DNA of 64,000 nt from Paraburkholderia phenazinium (lineage in GTDB: Bacteria > Pseudomonadota > Gammaproteobacteria > Burkholderiales > Burkholderiaceae). Position 1 is the first letter of the stretch. The number at the start of each line of letters is the position of its first letter. Below the pieces are notes generated by a model, which made no database searches, was not told the origin of the DNA, and was given only the letters and a program-made list of their open reading frames with translations. The position numbers and the translations under genes are program-made. The stretch spans positions 1,302,001 through 1,366,000 of the forward strand of contig NZ_FSRM01000001.1 of the NCBI RefSeq assembly GCF_900141745.1. Direction: 5' to 3'. Positions 53,952 through 63,704 of this stretch are shown here, one piece after another.

Positions 53952-54881
53952 TCAGTGGTTCAGCTTGCCGAGCAGCAAAAATTCCATCAACGCCTTTTGG
54001 ACATGCAGGCGGTTTTCCGCTTCGTCCCATACGACGCTTTGCGGTCCGTCGATCACCTCTGCGCTCACTTCCTCGCCACGATGGGCCGGCAGGCAGTGCA
54101 TGAAGAGTGCATCTGCGTTGGCGCGCGCCATCATCTCGGCGTCCACGCACCAGTCGGCAAACGCAGCCTTGCGCGCTTCGTTCTCCGCCTCGAAGCCCAT
54201 GCTGGTCCAGACGTCGGTGGTGACCAGATCGGCGCCGGCGCAGGCCTCGTTCGGATCGTCAAACTCTTCGACAAACGGTGCGCTCTCAGGCGCCACCATG
54301 GCGCGGTCGAGCTTGTAACCCGGCGGCGTGGACAGTCGCAGCTGGAAGCCGAGAATCTGCGCCGCCTCGATCCAGGTGTACAGCATGTTGTTCGCATCGC
54401 CGACCCAGGCGACCGTCTTGCCGCGAATCGGGCCACGATGTTCGAAATACGTGAAGATGTCGGCCAGCACCTGGCACGGGTGATATTCGTTGGTCAGGCC
54501 ATTGATGACCGGCACACGCGAATTGTCGGCAAAGCGCTTGAGGATGTCCTGGCCGAAGGTGCGGATCATGATGATGTCGACCATGCGCGAGATGACCTGC
54601 GCAGCGTCTTCGATCGGCTCGCCGCGGCCCAGTTGCGTATCACGCGTGCTCATGAATACCGCATGGCCGCCTAGCTGGAAGATGCCCGCTTCGAACGAGA
54701 GGCGCGTGCGTGTCGAGTTTTTCTCGAAGATCATCGCCAGCGTGCGGTCGTGCAGCGGGTGGTAGGTCTCGTAGTTCTTGAACTTGTTCTTCAGGATGCG
54801 GGCGCGTTCAAGCACGTACTCGTAGTCTTCCAGCGAGAAATCCTTGAACTGCAGGTAGTGGCGAATTTTCTTGGCGGTCAT
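53952..54881 (-). CDS. argF: Ornithine carbamoyltransferase
   Basis: A 309-residue enzyme. The carbamoyl-phosphate site STRTR (in KNSTRTRLSFE), the HCLPAHRGEE motif with its catalytic Cys, and DVWTSMGFEAE (ornithine loop) are present. It makes citrulline from ornithine and carbamoyl phosphate in arginine synthesis. Length matches anabolic enzymes. The upstream region (about 180 bases from the ATG) has no clear ArgR box that I could identify. Its neighbour on the other side is the DUF3579 gene in divergent orientation. Confidence 0.96.
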   Translation of the reverse strand: MTAKKIRHYLQFKDFSLEDYEYVLERARILKNKFKNYETYHPLHDRTLAMIFEKNSTRTRLSFEAGIFQLGGHAVFMSTRDTQLGRGEPIEDAAQVISRMVDIIMIRTFGQDILKRFADNSRVPVINGLTNEYHPCQVLADIFTYFEHRGPIRGKTVAWVGDANNMLYTWIEAAQILGFQLRLSTPPGYKLDRAMVAPESAPFVEEFDDPNEACAGADLVTTDVWTSMGFEAENEARKAAFADWCVDAEMMARANADALFMHCLPAHRGEEVSAEVIDGPQSVVWDEAENRLHVQKALMEFLLLGKLNH

Positions 54882-55305
54882 GAAACAAATACGGCGGTCT
54901 CACCCGGCGAAATTGCCGGACGCTGCCGCCGTCGTTTGTGGTAACTCTATGCAGCATAAAGGATTCTGGCGCATTTGACGAGCTAGCCAGAAGGCCAGGC
55001 GGTCATTCCTAAGCGGGCCTGCGAGTCTTAAGAGGTGTGCTTGTGTGCAGTGCGGAAGAAGGTCCGCTACGCTATAATCTCGGGGTTTCCCAAAAAGCCC
55101 AGCAAGCAGGCTACATGCTTGCGGGACACGGCTCGCGCGCCCGGAAGGCTTTCCTCGCGGTGCGCCGTCATGACGATTGCCGAGGTGGCCCTGGCCGGCA
55201 CTGCGGCGCCCAGCGGCATGGTTCGCGGGGTCGTGTACGACGTGTTCATGCAGCCGCAGCCACATTCGCTGGCATTGTGCTGGGCAGTCACTCAGGTATT
55301 CCTAC
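54882..55305. other. Divergent gap between argF and DUF3579 gene
   Basis: A 424-base non-coding region. TATAAT at 55073-55078 is a strong -10 candidate toward DUF3579, giving a leader of about 220 bases. The leader starts with a stem, GCAAGCA (55102-55108) and TGCTTGC (55116-55122), with a seven-base loop, flanked by a further CCC/GGG pair. No matching -35 was found. No gene was recognised, although the strand is open in one frame. Confidence 0.5.
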
Positions 55306-55647
55306 ATGGCCGAAGAAGCTCCAACCGAATATTTCATTCAGGGCATCACGTCGAACGGAAAGAAGTTTCGGCCGAGTGACTGGTCGGAGCGGCTCGCCGG
55401 GGTGATGTCCATGTTCGGGCCGGGCACGAAAAGGGGGCCGAATGCCTACATGCAGTACTCGCTGTACGTCCGCCCCACGATCATCGACGACCTGAAGTGC
55501 GTCATCCTCGACTCGCGGTTGCGCGACATCGAACCCATGGCCTTCGATTTCGTCATGAACTTCGCGAAGGACAATGACCTGCTGGTCACCGAGGCCTGCG
55601 AACTGCCGCCGGAACACGGTACTCAACAGGCGTTGAAGGCGAAGTAA
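55306..55647 (+). CDS. DUF3579 protein
   Basis: A 113-residue protein from ATG 55306 (MAEEAPTEYFIQGITSNGKKFRPSDW). It matches the DUF3579 family of betaproteobacteria: ERLAGVMSMFG, VRPTIIDDLKCVILDSRLRD, and MAFDFVMNFAKDNDLLV. Longer in-frame starts would read through the leader. Function is unknown; it is small, soluble and has no signal. It is usually found near argF and rpsT in this group, as here. A perfect intrinsic terminator follows at 55742. Confidence 0.9.
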   Translation: MAEEAPTEYFIQGITSNGKKFRPSDWSERLAGVMSMFGPGTKRGPNAYMQYSLYVRPTIIDDLKCVILDSRLRDIEPMAFDFVMNFAKDNDLLVTEACELPPEHGTQQALKAK

Positions 55648-55741
55648 AGCGGCGGTAGGCGCCCGAATGGGCTAAGACGGCTGATCCATTCACGTGAGGA
55701 TCGAGTCAGGGCAACGAGGCGAAAGGAAACGATTGAAACCC

Positions 55742-55764
55742 AACCCGCGAAGGCGGGTTTTTTT
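55742..55764 (+). terminator. Intrinsic terminator of the DUF3579 gene
   Basis: AACCCGC (55742-55748), loop GAAG and GCGGGTT (55753-55759), then five Ts. Confidence 0.9.
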
Positions 55765-55844
55765 GCGCCCGTCGCAAGCAGTAGCGTCAAATGAGTACCG
55801 TGCGCGCAGAGACCGGGCAGACGAGATAAATCCCAAAACCAAAC

Positions 55845-55867
55845 AAAAAAGCCCGCCTAGGCGGGCT
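55845..55867 (-). terminator. Intrinsic terminator downstream of rpsT
   Basis: On the minus strand, AGCCCGCC and GGCGGGCT form a stem around TA, followed by TTTTT (plus-strand A-run at 55845-55849). It lies 52 bases beyond the rpsT stop codon and ends its transcript. Confidence 0.85.
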
Positions 55868-55893
55868 CTCATGACGCAGCGGAAACAGGAGGT

Positions 55894-55911
55894 AGCCCGC
55901 CGGAGCGGGCT
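55894..55911 (-). other. Second hairpin just after rpsT
   Basis: AGCCCGC (55894-55900), CGGA and GCGGGCT (55905-55911) form a second hairpin with the same stem sequence as the terminator that follows, but without a T-run. Confidence 0.6.
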
Positions 55912-55919
55912 GACCGGAT

Positions 55920-56198
55920 TTACTGCGCTGCGGGCGCTTGCAGACCCTTGATGGCTGCAGCGAGGCGGCTCTTATGGCGAGCTGCCTTGTTCTTGTGAAC
56001 GATTTTCTTGTCGGCGATGATGTCGATCGTCTTCGTCGACGCCAGGAAGATCTCAGCGGCCTTAGCCTTGTCGCCGGCGTCGATCGCCTTGCGAACAGCC
56101 TTGATTGCCGTGCGGAACTTCGAGCGCAGGGCCGAGTTATGCGAGTTTGCCTTCGCGGCCTGACGGGCGCGCTTGCGTGCTTGTGCGGAGTTAGCCAT
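55920..56198 (-). CDS. rpsT: 30S ribosomal protein S20
   Basis: A 92-residue basic protein starting [16 protein letters not shown], the standard S20 N-terminus. The [22 protein letters not shown] helix and [18 protein letters not shown]-terminus fit. It binds 16S rRNA in the small subunit. It is transcribed alone, from the promoter at 56405-56434, giving a leader of about 200 bases. S20 is known to regulate its own translation in enterobacteria. Confidence 0.97.
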   Translation of the reverse strand: MANSAQARKRARQAAKANSHNSALRSKFRTAIKAVRKAIDAGDKAKAAEIFLASTKTIDIIADKKIVHKNKAARHKSRLAAAIKGLQAPAAQ

Positions 56199-56588
56199 GA
56201 CGGTTCCTTATCCTGTTCCTGTTTCCAGTACCTGACCTTCAAGTGGCCGGGCGCTGCTTTAGCTCGAACCCTTGGAAGCGATTGCCCAAGAGCGCAAAAA
56301 TGTCGAAATTGGTAATTCAACTACGCGAAATCTGGCTCGTTCTAACAGACATCGAGAGGGCATCTGAATGCCGTCCGAAAATTGAGCGAGCGTCGAAACC
56401 GGCGATTATAGCAACAAAAACAGGCACGTGGCAAACGAAAATGGGCGATCTGACGCCCGGGCGCTCCTGCTGACGCTCTCCGGTTCCCGGCCCGCTTTGC
56501 GCGAAATCGAACGTCTGCGGCGTAAATCGGTCCGATTCGCGTCAAGGCTCCTCGTCCGCACCTGCGGCACCCGTATAATAAGCGCCCC
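56199..56588. promoter_or_regulatory. Divergent gap between rpsT and murJ
   Basis: A 390-base gap. On the minus strand TTGCCA (56434-56429), an 18-base spacer and TATAAT (56410-56405) form a strong sigma-70 promoter for rpsT. On the plus strand TATAAT (56574-56579), nine bases before the murJ ATG, implies a message with almost no leader. No gene is seen. Confidence 0.6.
56405..56434 (-). promoter_or_regulatory. rpsT promoter
   Basis: TTGCCA, an 18-base spacer and TATAAT on the minus strand, matching the consensus at 11 of 12 positions. The expected start is near 56398. Confidence 0.7.
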
Positions 56589-58139
56589 ATGAATCTATTC
56601 CGAGCCCTGCTGACGGTCAGCGGCTTCACGCTGCTGTCGCGCGTGACCGGCCTGGCCCGCGAAACGTTGATCGCCCGCGCGTTCGGCGCCAGCCAGTTTA
56701 CCGACGCGTTCTACGTCGCCTTCCGCATTCCCAACCTGCTGCGCCGGATTTCCGCCGAGGGTGCCTTTTCGCAGGCGTTCGTGCCGATTCTCGCCGAGTT
56801 CAAGAATCAGCAGGGGCACGACGCGACCAAGGCGCTCGTCGACGCAACCTCCACCGTCCTTGCCTGGGCGCTCGCGATTCTCTCGCTGCTCGGCGTGCTG
56901 GGCGCCTCCGGCGTGGTGTTCGTGGTGGCGTCCGGCCTCGCGCACGATGGTCAGGCGTATCCGCTCGCCGTCACGATGACGCGCATCATGTTTCCGTACA
57001 TCGTGTTCATCTCGTTGACGTCGCTGGCCTCGGGCGTCCTGAATACTTACAAGAACTTTTCGCTGCCGGCCTTTGCGCCGGTGCTGCTGAACGTGGCGTT
57101 CATCGTCGCGGCCGTGTTCGTCGCGCCGCATATGAAAACGCCGGTCTACGCGCTCGCGTGGGCCGTGATCGTCGGCGGCGTGCTGCAGTTTCTGGTGCAG
57201 TTGCCCGGTCTCAAGAACATCGACATGGTGCCGAAGATCGGCTGGAACCCGGTGCGTTCGCTCGCGCATCGCGGCGTCAAGCGCGTGCTCTCGAAGATGG
57301 TGCCGGCCATGTTCGCGGTCTCGGTGGCGCAGATCAGCCTGATCATCAACACGAATATTGCGTCGCGGATCGGGCCCGGAGCGGTGTCGTGGATCAACTA
57401 CGCCGACCGGCTGATGGAGTTTCCCACCGCGCTGCTGGGCGTTGCGCTTGGCACGATCTTGCTGCCGAGTCTTTCCAAGGCGCACGTCGATGCCGACCCG
57501 CACGAGTACTCGTCTCTGCTCGACTGGGGCCTGCGTGTGACTTTCCTGCTCGCCGCGCCGAGCGCGATCGCGCTGTTTTTCTTTGCCGAGCCGCTCACCG
57601 CTACGCTGTTTCACTACGGTAAATTCGACGCCCACTCGGTCGTGATGGTGGGCCGGGCGCTGGCCGCCTATGGTGTCGGCCTGATTGGTCTGATCCTTAT
57701 CAAGATCCTCGCGCCGGGCTTCTACGCGAAGCAGGACATCAAGACGCCGGTGAAGATCGGGGTCGGCGTGCTGATCGTCACGCAGTTGAGCAATTTCGTC
57801 TTCGTCCCGATCTTCGCTCATGCGGGTTTGACCCTTAGCGTCGGGCTTGGCGCTTGCGTGAACGCGCTGTTGCTGTTCATCGGCTTGCGCCGGCGCGGTA
57901 TCTATATGCCGTCGGGTGGCTGGCTGGTTTTCTTCGTGCAGATGATCGGGGCATGCCTCGTGCTCGCGGGTGTCATGCACTGGTTTTCCATCAGCTTCGA
58001 CTGGATCGGCTTACATGCCCAGCCACTTGCCCGAATCGTGTTGCTGGCGGCGTGCCTGGTTCTGTTTGCTGCGCTATATTTCGGTATGCTTTGGCTGATG
58101 GGCTTCAAATACGCGTATTTCAGAAGGCGAGTGAAGTGA
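56589..58139 (+). CDS. murJ: Lipid II flippase MurJ
   Basis: A 516-residue membrane protein of the MOP superfamily with about 14 helices. N-terminal signature FTLLSRVTGLARETLIARAFGASQFTDAFYVAFRIPNLLRRISAEGAFSQAFVPI is present, of which the RIPNLLRR and GAFSQAF parts are key. It flips lipid-linked peptidoglycan precursors to the periplasmic side. The TATAAT nine bases before its ATG leaves almost no untranslated leader. The next gene starts at an overlapping GTGA. Confidence 0.95.
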   Translation: MNLFRALLTVSGFTLLSRVTGLARETLIARAFGASQFTDAFYVAFRIPNLLRRISAEGAFSQAFVPILAEFKNQQGHDATKALVDATSTVLAWALAILSLLGVLGASGVVFVVASGLAHDGQAYPLAVTMTRIMFPYIVFISLTSLASGVLNTYKNFSLPAFAPVLLNVAFIVAAVFVAPHMKTPVYALAWAVIVGGVLQFLVQLPGLKNIDMVPKIGWNPVRSLAHRGVKRVLSKMVPAMFAVSVAQISLIINTNIASRIGPGAVSWINYADRLMEFPTALLGVALGTILLPSLSKAHVDADPHEYSSLLDWGLRVTFLLAAPSAIALFFFAEPLTATLFHYGKFDAHSVVMVGRALAAYGVGLIGLILIKILAPGFYAKQDIKTPVKIGVGVLIVTQLSNFVFVPIFAHAGLTLSVGLGACVNALLLFIGLRRRGIYMPSGGWLVFFVQMIGACLVLAGVMHWFSISFDWIGLHAQPLARIVLLAACLVLFAALYFGMLWLMGFKYAYFRRRVK

Positions 58140-58987
58140 TCACGACGACGCGGGTTCTCGACTATTTCAGCACGCTGGTCGCCGAAGACGACAGTCTGCC
58201 CCTGACCGAGGCAGCACTCTCGCTTGCACAGGACGCTTATCCCGATCTCGATCTGCAAGGCGCACTCGCCGAGATCGACGAACTGGTGGTGCGCCTGCAG
58301 CGCCGCATGCCAGCCGATGCTGACATCAAGCAGAAGGTCGGCATCCTGAATCGCTTTTTCTTCCGCGAGCTGGGTTTCGGCAACAACCTCAACGATTTCC
58401 TTGACCCCGACAACAGCCATCTGAACGTGGTGTTGAAACGGCGCCGCGGCATTCCGATTTCGCTTGCCGTGCTGTATCTGGAGATGGCCGAGCAGATTGG
58501 TGTTCCGGTGCGCGGTGTGGCGTTTCCCGGTCATTTCCTGTTGCGCGTGACCACGCCCGATGGTGACGTGATGCTCGATCCGACCACCGGGCACTCGCTC
58601 TCCGAGTCGGAGATGGTCGAGATGCTGGAGCCCTATGTGGCGTCGGCCGGCGAGTCGGTCAGCCGTGCTTTGCGCATGCTGCTGCAGCCGGCCACCCGGC
58701 GCGAGATCATTGCACGCATGCTGCGCAACCTGAAGTCGACCTATCTTCAGACGGAACGCTGGCAGCGTCTGTTGGGCGTGCAACAGCGGCTGGTGATTCT
58801 GCTGCCTGAGAGCATCGAGGAAGTGCGTGATCGCGGCTTCGCTTATGCACGGCTCGACTATCTGCGACCGGCGCTCGAAGATCTGGAGCGCTACCTGGGC
58901 GACCGCCCCGATGCGGACGATGCGACGGTGGTCGAGTCGCAGTTGCATGAGTTGCGCCAACGTACGCAGCACAACGACCGGGACTGA
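58136..58987 (+). CDS. SirB1-family transglutaminase-like/TPR protein
   Basis: A 283-residue protein. GTG 58136 overlaps the murJ stop (GTGA), fitting translational coupling; the ORF upstream is inside murJ. The N-terminal transglutaminase-like region contains FRELGFGNNLNDFLDPDNSHLNVVLKRRRGIPISLAVLYLEMAEQIG and GHFLLR, as in SirB1/YchA. The C-terminal part holds TPR-like helices (LKSTYLQTERWQRLL). Function is unknown; the catalytic Cys of true transglutaminases is not evident. The C-terminus is Gln/Arg/His-rich. Confidence 0.88.
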   Translation: MITTTRVLDYFSTLVAEDDSLPLTEAALSLAQDAYPDLDLQGALAEIDELVVRLQRRMPADADIKQKVGILNRFFFRELGFGNNLNDFLDPDNSHLNVVLKRRRGIPISLAVLYLEMAEQIGVPVRGVAFPGHFLLRVTTPDGDVMLDPTTGHSLSESEMVEMLEPYVASAGESVSRALRMLLQPATRREIIARMLRNLKSTYLQTERWQRLLGVQQRLVILLPESIEEVRDRGFAYARLDYLRPALEDLERYLGDRPDADDATVVESQLHELRQRTQHNDRD

Positions 58988-59056
58988 GATTCGCCGGGGC
59001 GTGCACGCCATACGCCGCGGTCGTCGCGGCATCTGACGGGCGGCGAACCGCTCCCG

Positions 59057-59815
59057 CTACTTCGGCTGCATCCGGATCGCTCCGTCTAGACGGATCACTT
59101 CGCCGTTGAGCATCGGGTTATCGAAGATCTGTTTGGCCAGCATTGCGTATTCCGCCGGCTTGCCGAGACGCGGCGGGAACGGCACCATCGCGCCGAGCGC
59201 GTCCTGCACTTCCTGCGGCATTCCGAGCAGCATCGGCGTTTCGAAGATACCCGGTGCAATCGTCATCACGCGGATCGCGTTGCGCGACAGATCGCGTGCG
59301 ATCGGCAGCGTCATCCCCACCACACCGCTCTTCGATGCCGCATAGGCGGCCTGGCCGATCTGGCCATCGAACGCCGCCACCGACGCCGTGTTGATGATCA
59401 CCCCGCGCTCGCCATTCGCATTCGGCTCGTTCTTCGCCATCGCCGCAGCGGCAAGGCGAATCATGTTGAAGGTGCCGATCAGGTTGATCGAGATCGTTCG
59501 CGTGAACGAGTCGAGCGGATGCGGGCCGTCCTTGCCGACGGTCTTGATGGCCGGCGCGACACCCGCACAATTGATCAGGCCGCGCAGCGTGCCGAGTTTC
59601 GTCGCGGCATCGACTGCTTGCGTAGCGTCGTCTTCGCGGCTGACATCGCACTTCACGAACACGCCGTCCAGTTCCTGTGCGAGTGCCGTGCCCGCATCCT
59701 GATTGAGGTCGGCAACGACGATCTTGCCGCCCTCTGCGGCGAACAGGCGCGCAGTGGCGGCGCCGAGACCCGATGCACCGCCGGTGATCAGGAATACATT
59801 GTCACGAATCTCCAT
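59057..59815 (-). CDS. SDR dehydrogenase, 3-hydroxyacyl-CoA dehydrogenase type II-like
   Basis: A 252-residue SDR. The cofactor motif is [15 protein letters not shown], the NAD-selecting Asp is at VVADLN, NCAG follows, and the catalytic set is Ser of [11 protein letters not shown] (Ser here) with [11 protein letters not shown]-type C-terminus [12 protein letters not shown] and the [14 protein letters not shown] segment match the HSD10-like 3-hydroxy-2-methylbutyryl/3-hydroxyacyl-CoA dehydrogenases of betaproteobacteria. AAAGGAG precedes the ATG. The gap to adk is 318 bases and contains a strong palindromic terminator. ATCGAA-N6-TTCGAT at 59851-59868 may be an operator for this gene. Confidence 0.85.
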   Translation of the reverse strand: MEIRDNVFLITGGASGLGAATARLFAAEGGKIVVADLNQDAGTALAQELDGVFVKCDVSREDDATQAVDAATKLGTLRGLINCAGVAPAIKTVGKDGPHPLDSFTRTISINLIGTFNMIRLAAAAMAKNEPNANGERGVIINTASVAAFDGQIGQAAYAASKSGVVGMTLPIARDLSRNAIRVMTIAPGIFETPMLLGMPQEVQDALGAMVPFPPRLGKPAEYAMLAKQIFDNPMLNGEVIRLDGAIRMQPK

Positions 59816-60133
59816 GTCTGCTCCTTTGCTTCAGTTCAGTAATCGTCACGATCGAATATCTTTTCGATGGTCGATTGTAACGGCTGTGCTGCAGCGCGGA
59901 AAGAAAAGGGTGGATGGTTGCACCGGAATGGTGCTTGAACGTGGCCAGAAATTTGATCGGGATAACTGAGCAAATTGACTGCGCGGATCACGCGCGGCGA
60001 ATGCAACGCGTAAAGCGAAGTGTGAATAAAAAACCCGCCCATATGGGCGGGTTTTAGCGAAGCGGATCTGACGTATTGTGAGAGGGCAAAAAATCCAAAA
60101 TCCTGCGCGTCTCACCACCTCACTTCATCAAAC
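59816..60133. other. Gap between adk and SDR gene
   Basis: A 318-base gap. It has the adk terminator (60030-60055) and the inverted repeat ATCGAA-N6-TTCGAT (59851-59868) upstream of the SDR gene. No gene or further structure is seen. Confidence 0.5.
60030..60055. terminator. Perfect 26-bp palindromic terminator
   Basis: AAAACCCGCCC, ATAT and GGGCGGGTTTT form an uninterrupted palindrome with A/T tails on both strands. It is positioned 80 bases after the adk stop codon on the minus strand and should terminate adk. Confidence 0.85.
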
Positions 60134-60814
<681 letters not shown>

Positions 60815-61017
60815 CTATGTGAATTCTTGGGTGGCGCTACGCTTTAAGGCATCCGCGCATTGGACTCAGGGGGCCCGCTTCGAAGTGACCGCAGTGCGCC
60901 TCGCGCTGCACGTCGTGGACGACGGCGCTGCAAGGGGGACGGCGGGACGACCGGGCAAACCCTGGCCAACGATCATTGCAGATGGTGCGCACAGCCGTTT
61001 GATTATGCCATGGGTTT

Positions 61018-61833
61018 TTACGCTGACGGACCGAATAACGACCTTACGCGAGCGAGGTCCGCAGGGGTATCGACACCCGGCAGCGGTGCTTCGCCGGTGA
61101 CGAGCACGGCGATCCGCTCGCCATGCCACATGGCGCGCAGTTGCTCGAGCGCCTCGGCCTGTTCGATTGGCGAGAGGGTGAGCGTTGGGTACGAGCGCAG
61201 AAACTTTGCACGGTACGCATACAACCCGATATGCCGGTAGACCATGGCAGGCGCGGGCGGCGTGGGCATCGCGGCGACGTCCGGCCAGTGCGGCTGATAC
61301 GCGTCGCGCGCCCAGGGAATCGGCGCGCGCGAGAAGTACAGCGCAACGCCGCGCGCGTCCAGCACGACCTTGACGACGTTCGGGTTGAAGATTTCGGCCG
61401 GGTCGGTAATCGGGTGTGCCGCGGTTGCGATGGCACAGCCGTGGCTCGCAGCGAGGTGCGACGCAACGCCGCACACCAGTGCGGGATCGATCAGCGGTTC
61501 GTCGCCCTGCACGTTGACGACGATCGTGTCGTCGCTCCAGCCGTAGTGCGCCGCGACTTCAGCAAGACGGTCGGTGCCCGACGGATGATCGGCACGCGTC
61601 AGCATGGCTTCGATGCCGTGTTCGCGTGCGACGTCGAGGACCGACTGCGCATCCGATGCGATCAGCACGTGCTGCGCGCCCGAGGCCAGCGCCCGCTCCG
61701 CAACGCGCACGACCATCGGCTTGCCGCCGATATCGGCGAGCGGCTTGTTGGGCAGACGGGTCGAGGCGAGCCGCGCCGGTACGACGGCAATGAACGGCGG
61801 GGCGGCAGGGGCGGTGGACGTGGGTTGAGTCAT
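61018..61833 (-). CDS. kdsB: 3-deoxy-manno-octulosonate cytidylyltransferase
   Basis: A 271-residue protein starting at 61833 ([24 protein letters not shown]). The nucleotide-binding motif [19 protein letters not shown], then [13 protein letters not shown] and [12 protein letters not shown], are typical of KdsB. It activates KDO as CMP-KDO for lipopolysaccharide synthesis. It is about 15 residues longer than the E. coli enzyme because of its N-terminus. It lies 152 bases after the Trm112 gene. Confidence 0.95.
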   Translation of the reverse strand: MTQPTSTAPAAPPFIAVVPARLASTRLPNKPLADIGGKPMVVRVAERALASGAQHVLIASDAQSVLDVAREHGIEAMLTRADHPSGTDRLAEVAAHYGWSDDTIVVNVQGDEPLIDPALVCGVASHLAASHGCAIATAAHPITDPAEIFNPNVVKVVLDARGVALYFSRAPIPWARDAYQPHWPDVAAMPTPPAPAMVYRHIGLYAYRAKFLRSYPTLTLSPIEQAEALEQLRAMWHGERIAVLVTGEAPLPGVDTPADLARVRSLFGPSA

Positions 61834-61861
61834 GGGAAACGCGGCGGCAAAACCGGAACAA

Positions 61862-61915
61862 GGCGCCGAACAGGGGGCCAAAGAAGGCGCCGAAGAGGAC
61901 GCGGAACGGGACGCG
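61862..61915. repeat. Degenerate 12-bp tandem repeats in kdsB/Trm112 gap
   Basis: GGCGCCGAACAG, GGGGCCAAAGAA, GGCGCCGAAGAG and GACGCGGAACGG follow one another at 12-base spacing (61862-61909), with part of a fifth unit. They lie between two genes of one cluster. The function, if any, is unknown. Confidence 0.55.
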
Positions 61916-61985
61916 CCCCAGCTAGGGCGCGCGCAGAAAAAACAACGAAGCGGAACGAACGGCTCTGCCCATCAGGACTACGGCA

Positions 61986-62192
61986 TCAGGCTCCAGGCGC
62001 AGGATGCAAAGGCTCGACCGGGGTGCCTTCGACGGTTTGACGCGCTTCGTCTACCAGCATCACGGGAATGCCGTCGCGGATCGGATACGCCAGCTTGTCT
62101 GCGTTGCAGATCAGCTCCTGCGCCGGACGATCGTAGCTGAGCGGGCCCTTGCAGATCGGGCAGACGAGAATTTCAAGCAGGCGAGCGTCCAC
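61986..62192 (-). CDS. Trm112-family zinc-ribbon protein (YcaR-like)
   Basis: A 68-residue protein. The start is taken at GTG 62192, after GGAGAAAG; the sequence then begins [20 protein letters not shown]. The CPxCKG pair and the [21 protein letters not shown] segment are diagnostic of the Trm112/YcaR family. Its cysteines are present as one CxxC pair and one later Cys. It overlaps the lpxK stop by 20 bases and lies between lpxK and kdsB, as in many proteobacteria. The role is unclear. Confidence 0.9.
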   Translation of the reverse strand: MDARLLEILVCPICKGPLSYDRPAQELICNADKLAYPIRDGIPVMLVDEARQTVEGTPVEPLHPAPGA

Positions 62193-63189
62193 GGACTTTC
62201 TCCACAACTAATTCAATGAGGCGATGATCGAGCGCAGCTTCAACGGGGACGACCCAGATGCGCGCATCGTGCCAGGCCCCCAATTTTACCGCATCCTTTT
62301 CGGTGATCAGGATCGCATCTGCGTCGACATCGGCAAATGGATTGCTGGTGAACGCATAGTGGTCCGGTAACGCACGGGTCTGGGGTTTCACGCCCGCGGC
62401 ACGCAAGTTCGCGAAGAAGCGCTCCGGCGCGCCGATGCCGGCCGCGGCCAGCACGCGATCGCCGCTGAACTGCGCAAGCGGCCTGCGCAGCGCCGGGTTG
62501 CCGAGATGCCACGCGTCAGCCGGCGTGAGCGAGAGCGCGAAGGTGTTGGGCCAGGGCGGCAGCGTGCGTTCGTACGGACTGTTGATCAGCGTGGCGTCGC
62601 GGCGGCGCGACAGCGGCTCGCGCAACGGCCCGGCCGGCAGCAGGAAGCCGTTGCCGCCGAGGCGATGGTCGAACACCACGAGTTCGGCGTCGCGGGCGAG
62701 GCGGTAGTGCTGCAGACCGTCGTCGCTGACGATCACGTCGACCTCGGGATGCGCGGTGCATAGCGCTTGCGCCGCCGCCACCCGGTCGGGACAGACCCAG
62801 ACCGGCGCGCCGGTGCGGCGCGCGATCAGCAAAGGCTCGTCGCCGGCATCCTGCGGCGCCGAAGTGGCTGTGACGGGCGTAGGCCGGTTGACCCGCGCGC
62901 CATAGCCGCGCGACACGACGCCGGGCTGGAAGCCCGCGACGCGCAGCGCTTCGACGAGCGCAATCACCGTGGGCGTCTTGCCGGTCCCGCCGACCGTCAC
63001 ATTGCCCACCACTACGACTGGCACGCCGACGCGTATCGCCTTTAGCCAGCCGAGCGCAAAGGCCGCGCGACGTGCCGCGGCGATCGCGCCGAAGATGCCG
63101 GCAAACGGCAGCATGGCCCACGCGAGCGGGCCGCGCTGTTGCCACTCGCGCGCAAGACGCGTTTCAAGTTGGTGCTTGACCTCGCTCAT
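62173..63189 (-). CDS. lpxK: Tetraacyldisaccharide 4'-kinase
   Basis: A 338-residue inner-membrane-associated kinase of lipid A synthesis. The P-loop is [23 protein letters not shown], followed by [31 protein letters not shown], and [19 protein letters not shown]. Late segments include [20 protein letters not shown] and [10 protein letters not shown]. It phosphorylates the 4' position of lipid A disaccharide. An N-terminal hydrophobic helix (about 17-45) anchors it. exbB/exbD-type genes, which often precede lpxK in related genomes, are not present here. Confidence 0.95.
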   Translation of the reverse strand: MSEVKHQLETRLAREWQQRGPLAWAMLPFAGIFGAIAAARRAAFALGWLKAIRVGVPVVVVGNVTVGGTGKTPTVIALVEALRVAGFQPGVVSRGYGARVNRPTPVTATSAPQDAGDEPLLIARRTGAPVWVCPDRVAAAQALCTAHPEVDVIVSDDGLQHYRLARDAELVVFDHRLGGNGFLLPAGPLREPLSRRRDATLINSPYERTLPPWPNTFALSLTPADAWHLGNPALRRPLAQFSGDRVLAAAGIGAPERFFANLRAAGVKPQTRALPDHYAFTSNPFADVDADAILITEKDAVKLGAWHDARIWVVPVEAALDHRLIELVVEKVRGRSPA

Positions 63190-63704
63190 GAGGCCAACGC
63201 CGGTGTGCGCAGCAATCGCAACTGCGGCACCGGTTCAGGTGACGCGATACACGGGACAGGTATCAACGCGTTTCTCCGGGCGGGACGATCAGGACAGGGC
63301 ATGGCGAGCGCTGCATAAGCGGCGTGTCGCTCATGATGCCCTTAAAACCCGGCACTCTAGCGCGCGAGCGTCGTGCGCCGCAAGTCGCCAGCGTGACACA
63401 CGGCCGCGCGATAGACGCGGGACCGGTCTCCTCAGCCTGTGGATAACTTTGTGGAGAACTCGCCTCCGGCGGGGCTGGGAGGGCCATTCGGCGCGGGTCC
63501 TGTCGGCGTGCATCGGTATATATGAGATAGAAATGCTTTATAAATCAAAAGGTTAAATCGGCATTACGGGCCTCTGCACGCATCCTTACAAGGCCTTTCA
63601 CGCTCCTCCCGACATGTGGACACTTTTAACAATTCGTACAACGCGCTGGACGTGATTGGCTGCTCGGTCTATCGTCTGTCCGGCCTGTCATCCCTATTCA
63701 TCGC
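63190..63704. other. 515-base divergent gap between lpxK and xseA
   Basis: No intact gene was recognised. On the minus strand, a short reading frame (63263-63331) encodes MSDTPLMQRSPCPVLIVPPG, which looks like the C-terminal end of a universal stress protein and may be a remnant. An AT-rich segment (63515-63556) could hold promoters. GACACTTTTA occurs at 63619-63628, matching the repeats at 5929 and 6021. Confidence 0.45.

Noticed and set aside
54900..55379. Overlapping short frames in the argF/DUF3579 gap
   Set aside because: They overlap the DUF3579 start in other frames, lack ribosome sites and match no family.
56595..57980. 461-codon minus-strand frame opposite murJ
   Set aside because: It mirrors the murJ codons; composition is His/Arg/Gln-rich with no domain.
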